The position numbers and the translations under genes are program-made. This document shows, one piece after another, positions 16,158 through 25,401 of a stretch of DNA of 64,000 nt. The stretch lies in contig SUWF01000008.1 in assembly GCA_015061575.1 (NCBI GenBank), positions 1-64,000 of the forward strand, given 5' to 3'. The notes under the pieces are model-generated. The model had not been told where the DNA came from and did not search any database. It saw nothing but the letters and a program-made list of their open reading frames with translations. Source of the stretch: Lentisphaerota bacterium (GTDB lineage Bacteria; Verrucomicrobiota; Lentisphaeria; Victivallales; Victivallaceae). Position 1 is the stretch's first letter, and each line of letters opens with the position of its first letter.

Positions 16158-17033
16158 TTAAACTGCGGTTTTGCGCAGTTTTTTGATCAGGATGCTGACG
16201 GCAAAGACTATGCAGTTGAGCATCACGATCAATGCGCCGGAAGCGGTGTTGATTTTTTCGTGTACCGAAAGCAGCAGCCCCAATATACCGCACAGCAAGC
16301 CGCATAAACTTGCGTACCAGACCATCATTCCCGCTTTAGTCGTCAGATTTCTGGCCGCCGCCGCCGGTACGACCAGCAGCGCACTGACCAGCAGCACCCC
16401 CACGGCTTTGACGCAGACGATGACGATCAACGCCAGCAATGATATGTATAAATAATTATACCATGCACTTTTGATACGGTGCGCCCGGGCCAGATCTTCG
16501 TCGATGGCGATCAGCAGCATCCGGTTGCCGTTACAAATCATAAAGAGCGTGTGGAGTATGAACAGGATCATCAATAATACAATATCCTGATAATCGATCA
16601 ATAACACATCGCCAAAAATAAAACGCTGTGCCAGATGCGATAATTCATGATTGTGAGCGGTCAGCAGCAATCCTCCGGAAACAATAAAAGCAAAGAGTAT
16701 GCCTATAGCCGTATCGCTGGCGATTTCGCTGGAGCGTTTGAGCCACATTACGCCCAACCCGATAAGCATGGCCAGCAATGGCATTGACCACGCCGGGCCT
16801 TGTGAACCGAGCAATATCAATCCCAAAGCCGCTCCGGCAAAGGCACTGTGCCCGATGGTATCCGCAAAAAACGCCATGCGGAAATTCACTACCTGAACTC
16901 CCGCCGCTGCCGCCAGCGGGGTTATCAGCAGAACGGCCAGCAACGCCATTTGCATAAAGTGCAGCTCCATGCACTCCAGCGGTATTTTACTTAAAAGCCA
17001 GCAGATGTTATCGATTATTTTTTCGAGCAGCAT
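16158..17033 (-). CDS. ABC-3 family metal transporter permease (ZnuB-like)
   Basis: A 291-residue permease with about eight membrane spans. The stretch FRMAFFADTIGHSAFAGAALG is the diagnostic ABC-3 family motif (F-x-D...GHS-x-F-x-G). Members import zinc, manganese or iron with a ZnuC-type ATPase and ZnuA-type binding protein, which are encoded just upstream on the same strand. Start ATG 17033 has AAGGAA at a good distance; a GTG two codons earlier is possible. It overlaps the ATPase gene by 19 bp, showing translational coupling. This is the last gene of a five- or six-gene minus-strand operon. Confidence 0.93.
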   Translation of the reverse strand: MLLEKIIDNICWLLSKIPLECMELHFMQMALLAVLLITPLAAAAGVQVVNFRMAFFADTIGHSAFAGAALGLILLGSQGPAWSMPLLAMLIGLGVMWLKRSSEIASDTAIGILFAFIVSGGLLLTAHNHELSHLAQRFIFGDVLLIDYQDIVLLMILFILHTLFMICNGNRMLLIAIDEDLARAHRIKSAWYNYLYISLLALIVIVCVKAVGVLLVSALLVVPAAAARNLTTKAGMMVWYASLCGLLCGILGLLLSVHEKINTASGALIVMLNCIVFAVSILIKKLRKTAV

Positions 17034-17818
17034 ATACACAGTTCCTTATGTTCCGGCAGATCGAATTTAGCTGTATGCAGACCGAATGCGGCCCGCAGAT
17101 TTTCTTCGGTAAGTACTTCGCTGGGGTGGCCTTGTGCCAAAACATGATTTTTCAGGATTATTACATGCGCAGCGTGGGCGGCCACGGTGGCCAGATCGTG
17201 ACTGATCATGATTTGGGTGAAGTGCCGCTCTTTGCGGAATTTATCCAGCAAACCGCAGCAGAGTTTTTCGCCGGAAAAATCCACCCCGGAGGCCGGTTCG
17301 TCCAGAATCACCACTTCCGGCTCCTGCAGCAGTGCCATCGCTAAAAGTATGCGCTGCAATTCGCCGCCGGAAAGCTTGCCCAGCTGCCGATCGGCCAAAT
17401 GTCCGCACTCCACAGCCTGCAGCATTTCCTGACAGCGGGTTTTTATGGAGCGGTCGATCCCCAAAAAGAGCGGCCGGCAACTGATGGATGCGGCCAGAAA
17501 TTCCAGACTGGTCAACGGCATATTGCGGTCAAACTGCAGCTTTTGCGGCACATATCCCCAGCGGGGAGGGCGCAGCGAAAAAGTTCCGTTGCTTCCGCCG
17601 AACCAGACTTTGCCGGTATGAGGTATATCGCCCAGCAACGCTTTGGCCAGCGTGCTTTTGCCAGCTCCGTTGGGGCCGACGATCGCCGTGCAGACCCCCC
17701 GGGGGATAAAGGCGTTGATGTGCGACAGGATATTGACGCCGTTGAGCGTTACAGAAATATCTTCGAGCCGGAGTGCTGTATGCTCTGCGCAGCAGCAGTT
17801 GTGGATATTGTGGAGCAT
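17015..17818 (-). CDS. Metal ABC transporter ATP-binding protein (ZnuC-like)
   Basis: A 267-residue ABC ATPase: Walker A GPNGAGKST (48-56), Q-loop in YVPQK, signature LSGGELQR, Walker B VVILDEP and H-loop ISHD. It energises the ABC-3 permease encoded downstream. Cys-rich ends are unusual: NCCCAEH at residues 7-13 and CICCSKK at the C-terminus, possibly metal-sensing or metal-binding. It starts on a TAATG overlap with the binding-protein gene. Confidence 0.93.
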   Translation of the reverse strand: MLHNIHNCCCAEHTALRLEDISVTLNGVNILSHINAFIPRGVCTAIVGPNGAGKSTLAKALLGDIPHTGKVWFGGSNGTFSLRPPRWGYVPQKLQFDRNMPLTSLEFLAASISCRPLFLGIDRSIKTRCQEMLQAVECGHLADRQLGKLSGGELQRILLAMALLQEPEVVILDEPASGVDFSGEKLCCGLLDKFRKERHFTQIMISHDLATVAAHAAHVIILKNHVLAQGHPSEVLTEENLRAAFGLHTAKFDLPEHKELCICCSKK

Positions 17819-18645
17819 TATCGCATGACACTTTCCAATTTATAAATGTTTTGGTTCATAACTTTTATGTAATGATCACCCGCCGGTTCGGCCGGGCCGG
17901 ATACGAGCATATCCAGCTCTACGACAGGCAATTTTTCAGTTCGGATAAAAATTTTACAGGCCGGGTCGTGAGCCTCGTCACACCAAAGTGCCACGGCTTG
18001 CAGCTGACGGGATTTTTGAAGCAAAGAAATCAGCGTTCCGGGGGACAGTAAATCGGCATTTTCGTGTTTCAGCAGCAATTCTTTGCCGCCAGATAAATTC
18101 AGCAGATTGCGGAAAACGCCATGCTGCAGCACTACATATTTTTGCCGCAACGGCAGCTGCCGTACCCGTTGGATAAGTTTTTCCAGCTGAGGCAGAAACT
18201 TGTGCAGATTGTTTTGAAAGTGCTGCTGATGCTCCGGCAGCAGCAAACTGAGTTCTCCGGCGATTTTCTGCACCATGAGTTTGGCAGTATCGGGACTGGC
18301 AAAAGTGTGCGGATCAATGGCTGGAACTTCGGCTTTGATCAATTTGATGCGGTCGTTTATTTTCAATGCCGTTGCAATCAAGTGGTCATCCACGCCCTGA
18401 CCGTTGGCTACTAAAATGACCGCTTCTTGCCGCAGTTTCAGCAAGTCGCCGGGGCGGGGCGCAGCGGAGTGCGCGCAACCGCCGCCGGGCGGCATGAGCA
18501 AATCCACGCTGCAGCCGGGAACATTTTCTGCCACCGTGCGGGTCAGCAGCCAGACCGGATAAGTTGTGCAGATAATCTCTGTTGCCGGCAGTTTGACCGC
18601 ACTCAGCAGCAGCAATAAACTGCAAAGGATGTTTTTTACGCTCAT
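17818..18645 (-). CDS. Periplasmic metal-binding protein (ZnuA-like)
   Basis: A 275-residue cluster A-I binding protein with an N-terminal signal peptide (hydrophobic core LCSLLLLLSAV). Candidate metal ligands are His in GGGCAHSAAP, His in IDPHTF and His in LQHGVF, the positions used by ZnuA/PsaA. There is no His-rich loop of the kind common in zinc-specific ZnuA, and a Cys sits beside the first ligand, so the metal is uncertain (Zn, Mn or Fe). The gene overlaps the upstream reductase gene by 4 bp (ATGA) and the downstream ATPase by 1 bp. Confidence 0.88.
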   Translation of the reverse strand: MSVKNILCSLLLLLSAVKLPATEIICTTYPVWLLTRTVAENVPGCSVDLLMPPGGGCAHSAAPRPGDLLKLRQEAVILVANGQGVDDHLIATALKINDRIKLIKAEVPAIDPHTFASPDTAKLMVQKIAGELSLLLPEHQQHFQNNLHKFLPQLEKLIQRVRQLPLRQKYVVLQHGVFRNLLNLSGGKELLLKHENADLLSPGTLISLLQKSRQLQAVALWCDEAHDPACKIFIRTEKLPVVELDMLVSGPAEPAGDHYIKVMNQNIYKLESVMR

Positions 18646-19583
18646 TTACGCAAAGATTTTTTTACTGTTTGTTTATGCAGATCAAACGCTTTGAGCAAAG
18701 CGTAGACGGTTTCCAGACACGGTATGGGAATCTGGTGCTTCCGGGCCAGTGCAACTACTGATCCGGCAATGGCTTCCACTTCCAGCGGCCGGGAATTTTC
18801 GCAATCGATCAGCATACTGGTTTTGTAGGACGGAAAGTTGCGGGTGTATTCAATATTTTCCTCCACCATGGAATCCGGCAGCTTTACTCCGCATTTCCAT
18901 GCGGTGGCAATAACTTCCCTCATCAACTTCCGGCACAGTTCTTCCAGCTCTCCGGAGTCGGTCATCTCGTTGGTCAAAAGCCCGCCGCCCAGTACCGAAA
19001 GACAGTTGAACGGCACGTTCCACAGCAGTTTTTTCCAGCGGTAAAAAGCAATATCTTCAGTGTAATCAGCCTGCACATTAGCTTGGTTGAACAATTGGCA
19101 AAGCCGGGTGCCGGCTTCGCTTTTTCCGCCGCCGAATTTGCCGATGGTCAGACGGCCGGCGCCCTGATGGGCGAGTTTGCCGGGGGCGACCCGGGTCACG
19201 CCGATGTAGGCAACTGCGCTTAATATTTCATTCTCCGGAAAGGCTTCGGCAATGGCATCTTCAATGCCCAGACCGTTTTGGATCAGCACGATCACGGTTC
19301 CGGCTTGAACTGCCGGACGCAGAAGTTCTACCGCGTCAGCATCCGGCAGGACTTTGCTGGTCAGGATGATATAGTCGGCATGTTCATGGTACTCAGCAGC
19401 TGAACTCAACACCTGAGTCGGACGGAAAATGAAATCTCCGGCAATGCTTTGGATCTCAAAACCTTTTTGCGCAATAAGTTCCCGGTCGGAACGCACGGTC
19501 ACGGCCACTTCGGCGCCTTGTTCAGCCAGGCGTCCGCAGAAGTATGCGCCTACTGCGCCACAGGATACGTTAAGTATTTTCAT
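18642..19583 (-). CDS. panE: Ketopantoate reductase-family protein
   Basis: A 313-residue NADPH-dependent reductase. The N-terminal dinucleotide motif is CGAVGAYFCGRLA, and VLIQNGLGIEDAI and the catalytic-lysine region FYRWKKLLWNVPFNCLS match PanE/ApbA. PanE reduces 2-dehydropantoate to pantoate for coenzyme A. Paralogues with other substrates are common, so the symbol is tentative. It lies within the metal transporter operon, overlapping the binding-protein gene by 4 bp and following the GT39-like gene by 9 nt; a functional link is not obvious. Confidence 0.8.
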   Translation of the reverse strand: MKILNVSCGAVGAYFCGRLAEQGAEVAVTVRSDRELIAQKGFEIQSIAGDFIFRPTQVLSSAAEYHEHADYIILTSKVLPDADAVELLRPAVQAGTVIVLIQNGLGIEDAIAEAFPENEILSAVAYIGVTRVAPGKLAHQGAGRLTIGKFGGGKSEAGTRLCQLFNQANVQADYTEDIAFYRWKKLLWNVPFNCLSVLGGGLLTNEMTDSGELEELCRKLMREVIATAWKCGVKLPDSMVEENIEYTRNFPSYKTSMLIDCENSRPLEVEAIAGSVVALARKHQIPIPCLETVYALLKAFDLHKQTVKKSLRK

Positions 19584-19592
19584 AAAATATAT

Positions 19593-21128
19593 TTACTTTC
19601 CCTGAACGGTTGATGGAACAGACGCAGCCTCAGACGATACCGGCGGCAGATAGGCCAGGAAGTAGGCCCGTTTGCGTTTTTTGCCCCACAATGATTTGTA
19701 AGTAAAATTGATCTTTTGAAAGTTGATTTGTTCAATATTCATATCTTTTTTGAACTGTTCAAACTTTTCGGGCTTGCCGATAAGCAATGCGCCTTCCCGG
19801 CGGATCTTTTGGGTATAAAGTTTGAGAAATATCGGGTCGTCGATTTCGCAGGCCGGTGGGCGGTGCGGCAGATAATTTTCCAGCACCGTTGCTTCAAAAC
19901 GGGGGCCGACCACGATGGGAATGGGTTTGGTCGGGTCGTGTTTGCGATAAAATTCTACAGCCGCAAAAGTATAACTTTCGGGCAGGCTGTGTACCCGGGG
20001 TTTACTTTTTAAGGTGACATCCAACGTTGTACCCAGCATCATCAATATGGAGTACATTGTCAGCAGCAGCACTGTTCCGGCAAAGAATCTGCGGTCGATC
20101 TTCCAAGGGAAAAACGCCGTTATTGCGGCTGCTGCCATTGCCGCCATCGTGCAGAACCACATCTGGATGATGTCGCCGAAAAACGACAACACGATCAAGG
20201 TAACAGCCGGAAGCGCCGCAATCAAAAGAAAATCGATTGCCGGAGCTTTTTTGATGGTCGTCCGCTGCAGCGTGCGGCTGTTGAGTATGCTGGTGAGCAG
20301 CAGAACCAGTGCCATCATGCCGTAAGGATAGGCCGCTGTAGATATGGTTACCAGCGGCGTGTACCATTTATATTCATCGCTCAGGCGGTTGCCCACATGC
20401 GTAAGACAGACAAAATCGTTTTCGTAAAGCCAGCGCAAGTGCGGCAGCAGCAATACGATCATCAAAGCTGCCGCAAGATAGGGCTTGGCACTTTTCAGCA
20501 GCTGCAAGTTGGCTTTATTGCGGAAAAATATTACCGCCCATGCTGTCATGACCAGCCCGAACGAGTATTTATTCAGTATGCCCAGCGCTGCCAGCAAGCC
20601 CAGCAGCAGCCAGTTGTGCCATTTATTATCCTGCAGTGCCCGGAAGAAGTAAAAGCTGCTCATCGGTACCAGCATCATTTCCAATGGATAGGTGCAGAAC
20701 TTGGTTTCCGACGGACTGTAATAAAAGAGAAAATAGAGCAGCAGCGCCGCCGTTCCCGATTCATATTTATCCATAAAGATCCGGGCGCATTTGTAGACAT
20801 AGATCACGCTCAACGCTGTGCAGCAGTGGGCCGCCAGATACATGATCCAGTCTTTGTGGCCGCCCAGATACGATATGCCGTAACCCAGCCAGCCGGACAG
20901 CGGCGGATGTTTGGCATGGCCCCAGGCTCCTTGCGCCCCCCAGGTGATAGTTTCAAGTACATCCAGCCCCAGAATGTTCTGAAAGAGCGAGCATTGCACC
21001 GTATAAAACACAGTCAGCACCAGTGCAAAAAACGTTACAGTACGGGCGGGATCTCCGCAATATTTTTCAACTTTTCCGATCGCTTTTCCGGCGTGATCAG
21101 AAATTTTCAGCAATTTATTTTTCCACAT
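19593..21128 (-). CDS. GT39/ArnT-like membrane glycosyltransferase
   Basis: A 511-residue integral membrane protein with about ten to twelve spans and a short soluble C-terminal tail. The first loop has the GT39 pattern: an acidic residue (LDVLETI) followed by WGHAKHPPLSGWLGYG, matching the H-P-P-L block of ArnT and protein mannosyltransferases. Such enzymes use polyprenyl-phosphate sugars to decorate lipid A or proteins outside the membrane. It is first or second in the minus-strand operon leading to the metal transporter. Confidence 0.82.
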   Translation of the reverse strand: MWKNKLLKISDHAGKAIGKVEKYCGDPARTVTFFALVLTVFYTVQCSLFQNILGLDVLETITWGAQGAWGHAKHPPLSGWLGYGISYLGGHKDWIMYLAAHCCTALSVIYVYKCARIFMDKYESGTAALLLYFLFYYSPSETKFCTYPLEMMLVPMSSFYFFRALQDNKWHNWLLLGLLAALGILNKYSFGLVMTAWAVIFFRNKANLQLLKSAKPYLAAALMIVLLLPHLRWLYENDFVCLTHVGNRLSDEYKWYTPLVTISTAAYPYGMMALVLLLTSILNSRTLQRTTIKKAPAIDFLLIAALPAVTLIVLSFFGDIIQMWFCTMAAMAAAAITAFFPWKIDRRFFAGTVLLLTMYSILMMLGTTLDVTLKSKPRVHSLPESYTFAAVEFYRKHDPTKPIPIVVGPRFEATVLENYLPHRPPACEIDDPIFLKLYTQKIRREGALLIGKPEKFEQFKKDMNIEQINFQKINFTYKSLWGKKRKRAYFLAYLPPVSSEAASVPSTVQGK

Positions 21129-21172
21129 AATAAATTCCGGATATTAAAATCAGTTATTGGTTTCGGGGAGTT

Positions 21173-21445
21173 TCAAGCTATCAACATCAGGATGATCGCA
21201 ATGACCAGCAAAGTTCCGCATCCGCAGCCCCATTCGCCAGCCCGGCGGGCTTTGGCTGGATCCCCCACCGGCCAGCGGGAACCGCAATTTTTGCAGACCA
21301 TTTCGTAATCATTGATCCCCAGCAATCCCAGCAGCAACCCCCACCAGCCGAACAGCAGCAGCCCCAAACAACCGCAGCCGCTGTTGTATGGTTTATTGAC
21401 CATTTGCAAATCATCTGATCCGCAATGCGGACATTGTGTTGACAT
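21173..21445 (-). CDS. Small zinc-ribbon membrane protein
   Basis: A 90-residue protein starting MSTQCPHCGSDD at 21445, where AAAGGGAAG precedes the ATG; the longer frame to 21499 lacks this. Two C-x2-C pairs (CPHC, CKNC) form a zinc ribbon. Between them is a Gly/Leu-rich hydrophobic stretch (LLLFGWWGLLLGLLG), and a second span closes the C-terminus (TLLVIAIILMLIA). Function unknown. It is 44 nt upstream of the GT39-like gene and may lead that operon. Confidence 0.7.
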   Translation of the reverse strand: MSTQCPHCGSDDLQMVNKPYNSGCGCLGLLLFGWWGLLLGLLGINDYEMVCKNCGSRWPVGDPAKARRAGEWGCGCGTLLVIAIILMLIA

Positions 21446-21570
21446 AATGTATCTTCCCTTTGCTCTTTTATAAAAAAACACTTTTATATACAATAGCACA
21501 AAAATCCTCTAAAAACAAGCTTGATTGTTGTAACTTATGACAGTAAAAAAGGATTTTTTTGAAATTTTAT

Positions 21571-21598
21571 TTGCAAAAAAACGAAAGTATTGTATAAT
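21571..21598 (+). promoter_or_regulatory. Sigma70-like promoter for the secreted phosphoesterase
   Basis: TTGCAA (21571-21576), 16 nt, TATAAT (21593-21598), about 45 nt before ATG 21644. Confidence 0.7.
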
Positions 21599-21643
21599 AT
21601 TTACAAATTTTTTTTATATAGAATAATGTCTGGAGATGTACTT

Positions 21644-22762
21644 ATGAAAATCAAATCGCTGATGATCTTGCTGGTTGTCGGAGTGACCGCTTTTTTTACC
21701 GTTGCTGCTGCCGATGTCAACAGCCAGGATGCCGCCAAAACTTATAAGGCCCCGGCGCTGGAAAATGCTGAGTCGTGGACTATGGTCGTGGTGCCGGATG
21801 TGCAAGGCTACTCCAAGCTCCGGCGCAACTACGGGATACTGGAAATTATGCACGCCTGGATCGTGGATAATCTGAACACCCTGCGGATCCAGCAGGTACT
21901 TTTTACCGGCGATCTGGCCAATCGCAATGATTCGCCGATAGTGGATCCGGGAAAAAATGATTTGATAGGTGATGAACAGTGGAAAGCTTTCTCCCGGGCC
22001 GCTGAACGGCTGGATGGCGTAGTGCCGTACATCTTGTGTACCGGTAATCACGATTACGGTATCCGCTCGGCCGAAAATCGTCACAGCTTTTTCAATAAAT
22101 ACTTCCCCACTGACCGCAATCCGCTGACCCGGCGCCAGCTGATAGCTTGCAACCTCAATGCCTGGGGTACTACGACTTTGGAAAATGCGGCGTATGAATT
22201 TACAGCTCCGCATCCTGATAACCGTAAATTTCTGGTTATAAGTTTGCAGTTTGCCCCCTCCGATGCGGATCTGCAGTGGGCCAAAAAAATTGCGGATCAA
22301 CCCCGTTTTGCGGAGCATATTGGAATTGTACTTACCCACTCTTACCTCGACAGTACCGGTAAGCGCATCCAAAAAGAAAAATATGCTTTGAGCCAGGCCG
22401 GCGGCAATCCCGGGGAGGAAATATTCAAAAAACTGGTCTATCCGGCCAAAAATATCCGTTTGGTCATTTGCGGACATATTGCTGTACCCGATCAGTGGGA
22501 TAAGGGAATAGCTTTTTCCATGGATAAAAACTCCTCCGGCAAAAGCGTGGCGCAAATGGCGTTCAATACTCAGGCTATCGGCGGCGGATGGCATGGCAGC
22601 GGTGGCGACGGCTGGCTGCGGCTGCTGGAGTTTCTGCCTGACCGGAAAACGGTCAGAGCCCGGACTTTTTCGCCGTTATTTGCCATTTCGCCCTCCACCC
22701 GGCATCTGGCGTGGAAGCATGATAAGTTAAGCGAGTTTACGTTTGAAATCACTGCCAATTGA
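21644..22762 (+). CDS. Secreted calcineurin-like metallophosphoesterase
   Basis: A 372-residue protein starting MKIKSLMILLVVG at 21644 with GGAGATG upstream, giving a clean signal peptide ending ...VAAA. Metal-site motifs appear in order: VVVPDVQGY, FTGDLANRND, CTGNHDYG, LTHSY and CGHI. This is the family of exported phosphodiesterases and acid phosphatases; the substrate is unknown. No second domain is visible, unlike the phosphoesterase at 4479-6185. The stop is 18 nt before the DUF362 gene, so the two are probably cotranscribed. Confidence 0.87.
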   Translation: MKIKSLMILLVVGVTAFFTVAAADVNSQDAAKTYKAPALENAESWTMVVVPDVQGYSKLRRNYGILEIMHAWIVDNLNTLRIQQVLFTGDLANRNDSPIVDPGKNDLIGDEQWKAFSRAAERLDGVVPYILCTGNHDYGIRSAENRHSFFNKYFPTDRNPLTRRQLIACNLNAWGTTTLENAAYEFTAPHPDNRKFLVISLQFAPSDADLQWAKKIADQPRFAEHIGIVLTHSYLDSTGKRIQKEKYALSQAGGNPGEEIFKKLVYPAKNIRLVICGHIAVPDQWDKGIAFSMDKNSSGKSVAQMAFNTQAIGGGWHGSGGDGWLRLLEFLPDRKTVRARTFSPLFAISPSTRHLAWKHDKLSEFTFEITAN

Positions 22763-22779
22763 AATTAGCTTTTTATATT

Positions 22780-23826
22780 ATGAGCAAAGTTTATTTTATT
22801 GCTGTGAATGGTCAGGATCACGCTGCGGTCAGTGCCGCCGGACGTAAATTGCTGGAAACTTTAGTCGAACAATCAGGCGTGACACTGGAAAAACAAGTGC
22901 CGATCAAAACCCATTTCGGCGAAAAAGGCAACCGCACTTTTATTCAACCAGAGTGTTACAACGGCATCATCGACTGCCTTAAAGAGCATGATTGTGCTGA
23001 TCGCTTTCTGGAAACTACCGTGCTTTACGGCGGCAAACGTTTCAAGCGCGATTCCCATTTGGCTTTAGCTGCGGAGCATGGTTTTACTGCTTTGCCGGTG
23101 GAAATCGCTGATGGAGCCAGTGGCGAAGAGCTTTATCAGGTGGATGTGGATTTGAAACACTTTGATAAATGCACTATCGGCAAAGCTTTTGAGCGCTACA
23201 AACAAGTGTTGGTGTTGAGCCATTTCAAAGGTCATGCGCTGGCCGGATTCGGCGGCGCGATCAAGCAATTGAGTATGGGCTTTGCCAGCAAGGGCGGCAA
23301 ATTGGCCATGCACATGAATGTGCGGCCGCGGATCATTAAATTTTTATGCAAACGCTGCGGTATGTGCGTAAGCCGCTGTCAGGCCAATGCGATTACACTG
23401 GGAAAAAAACCGCATATCGATCACCAGAAGTGTTTGGGCTGTGGAGCGTGTTTTTCGGTATGCCGTCACCATGCGGTATCTATTTTAAGCTGGAAAGGTC
23501 TGGTCAATGCGATTTTCAAAGGGAAGTTTTTCCGGGAAAAATTGGTTGAATACGCTTTTGCTGCCTGTCAGAACAAACAGCATATTTTCATAAACTTTGC
23601 GCTGAATATCACCCGGGGGTGCGATTGTGAACCCTTGCCGATGAAACCTTGCATACATGATATCGGCGTTTTTGCCTCGCTGGATCCGGTGGCCATCGAC
23701 CGGGCCTGTTACGATGCAGCCATGAATAAAGGCAAAAAGTTTGCCGGAGCTGAACAGCTGGATTATGCTGAAAAAATCGGTCTGGGCAGCAATAAGTATG
23801 AATTGATCGAACTGCCGTTGAATTAA
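22780..23826 (+). CDS. DUF362 protein with two 4Fe-4S clusters
   Basis: A 348-residue protein. The start MSKVYFIAVNG at 22780 matches family N-termini; a TTG at 22759 overlapping the preceding stop is less likely. The DUF362 domain is split around a ferredoxin module with two C-x2-C-x2-C-x3-C sets (CKRCGMCVSRC and CLGCGACFSVC), each able to hold a 4Fe-4S cluster. Later FASLDPVAIDRACYD is a typical DUF362 block. The family is thought to be redox-related and cytoplasmic; its biochemical role is not established. Confidence 0.88.
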   Translation: MSKVYFIAVNGQDHAAVSAAGRKLLETLVEQSGVTLEKQVPIKTHFGEKGNRTFIQPECYNGIIDCLKEHDCADRFLETTVLYGGKRFKRDSHLALAAEHGFTALPVEIADGASGEELYQVDVDLKHFDKCTIGKAFERYKQVLVLSHFKGHALAGFGGAIKQLSMGFASKGGKLAMHMNVRPRIIKFLCKRCGMCVSRCQANAITLGKKPHIDHQKCLGCGACFSVCRHHAVSILSWKGLVNAIFKGKFFREKLVEYAFAACQNKQHIFINFALNITRGCDCEPLPMKPCIHDIGVFASLDPVAIDRACYDAAMNKGKKFAGAEQLDYAEKIGLGSNKYELIELPLN

Positions 23827-23863
23827 AACCGGTACGACAGATAAACTGACGGGAAAAATAGAT

Positions 23864-24742
23864 ATGGCAAGCGGAGTGATTTTTATTGCAGTTACCGGAT
23901 TATTGTGGATGCTGGTGGGGGTGATTTACAGTAAAGTCAATGAAAAAGCGGTCAATTTTCCGGCGTTCATGTTTTTTTATTCGCTGTTGTTTTTTGCCAT
24001 TATCCATCTTTGGCAGCCGCCGCCAGTTGTGACATTGGAAAAATTGGCTCCGATCGCAGTTTGTATGCTGCCTTCGGCATTGCTGGGGCAGGGCGGGTTT
24101 ATGATGCTTTATCTGGCTATGAAAAAGACCAGCCATGCTGTGGCATGGACATTTGCGCAATCGGCTATGATCATACCTTTTCTGGGCGGCTGGCTGCTGC
24201 TGGGCAATCAGGTCAACTGGATCAATCTTTCCGGTATGATTTTATTGCTGGCGGCACTGCTGCTGTTGGGCAAAGGGCAAAACAAGTTGCCGGAAAACAA
24301 CCGGACAAGTTATCAGGGCCTGATATTGTGTATTATATCACTGCTGCTGACCGGAGTGAGCCAATTTTTGACTCTGCTGGCCGGCGAGTTTTGTTATAAC
24401 GAAGCAAATTTGCTGGCGTGGCGGCTGCCGCTGGTTGCCTGGCCGGGGATATTCAGCTGGGGGGCGGTCTGGCTGATAGAACGAAAGAATGCAACTTGGA
24501 AAACGCTGTACTGGGCTTTGCTGTATGCAGCTGTGGTAAGTATCGGGCAAATTTTTCTTTATATGGCACTGGATAGAATGCAGATGCTCAAACTCAGCAA
24601 TATTGTTTATCCGGCAGCGATCAGTATTTGTATAGTACTGTTTGTGGTGTTTTGCCGGATTTTCCGGCATGAAGTATTCAATCTGCTGAGTGCCAGTGGA
24701 GTAATTTTGATAGTGTTGGCAATAAGTATGCTGTTTGCATAA
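23864..24742 (+). CDS. DMT-superfamily (EamA-like) transporter
   Basis: A 292-residue protein with ten predicted membrane spans arranged as two halves. The first half ends with the GGWLLLGNQVNWINLSGMILLLAA pattern typical of EamA repeats. It begins 37 nt after the DUF362 gene on the same strand. Family members export amino acids, sugars or metabolites; the substrate is unknown. Confidence 0.75.
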   Translation: MASGVIFIAVTGLLWMLVGVIYSKVNEKAVNFPAFMFFYSLLFFAIIHLWQPPPVVTLEKLAPIAVCMLPSALLGQGGFMMLYLAMKKTSHAVAWTFAQSAMIIPFLGGWLLLGNQVNWINLSGMILLLAALLLLGKGQNKLPENNRTSYQGLILCIISLLLTGVSQFLTLLAGEFCYNEANLLAWRLPLVAWPGIFSWGAVWLIERKNATWKTLYWALLYAAVVSIGQIFLYMALDRMQMLKLSNIVYPAAISICIVLFVVFCRIFRHEVFNLLSASGVILIVLAISMLFA

Positions 24743-24769
24743 GCTGCAAGCCGGGTTCGGAGTGCAGTT

Positions 24770-25297
24770 TCAGCTGTTTCTTATTGAAAATTCACATCCG
24801 CAGTAATTCTGGCGGTACAGATTTAACTCTTTTGCCCGCCGGTTGCCTTTCAGAAAGCCGTCACGTTTTTTGAAATCCCATGCTTCAAAACGTTCATATT
24901 TACTGCCGATTTCAAAGATCCGCCGGCTGGATTTATGCGGGCTTACGGTTAAACTGGTGGCAAAACAGTCAAACTTCATTTGCTCTGCGGCCAGCGCAGT
25001 GCGGCTCAGCGACCAGTCAAAACAAATTCCGCAGCGTTGGCCGCGCTCCGGTTCATCGGCCAGGGCGGCAGTGCGTTCCAGCCAGGCGGTATGATCGTAG
25101 TCATCGATAAAAAGCTCAATATTTTCAGCAGCGGCAAGTTTCCCGGCCGCCTCCAGGCGTTTTTCAAACTCCGCAAGGCTGTTGAGATTGCTGTTGGAAA
25201 AATAAAACGCAAACTCCACGTCAGCTTCCCGCAGCTGATCAATACAGCCGCAAGCGCAGGGCGCACAGCAAATATGCAGTAATAATCGTTTTGACAT
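24770..25297 (-). CDS. queH: Epoxyqueuosine reductase QueH
   Basis: A 175-residue protein of the QueH (DUF208) family. The N-terminal HICCAPCACG, then QRCGICFDW and the C-terminal YCGCEFS supply the cysteines that bind the 4Fe-4S cluster and adjacent metal. SLTVSPHKSS is also conserved. It catalyses the last step of queuosine synthesis in tRNA, reducing epoxyqueuosine. It is the non-homologous substitute for QueG. It stands alone on the minus strand, converging on the DMT gene. Confidence 0.93.
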   Translation of the reverse strand: MSKRLLLHICCAPCACGCIDQLREADVEFAFYFSNSNLNSLAEFEKRLEAAGKLAAAENIELFIDDYDHTAWLERTAALADEPERGQRCGICFDWSLSRTALAAEQMKFDCFATSLTVSPHKSSRRIFEIGSKYERFEAWDFKKRDGFLKGNRRAKELNLYRQNYCGCEFSIRNS

Positions 25298-25401
25298 GGC
25301 AATATTTTCTTTTTGGTATTATATTATTGCGGAAAAGATTTTTTCCTGGGTTTAAAATACAATAAAATTGATAAATTTGCAAATTTTAAGCTGTATAAAA
25401 A

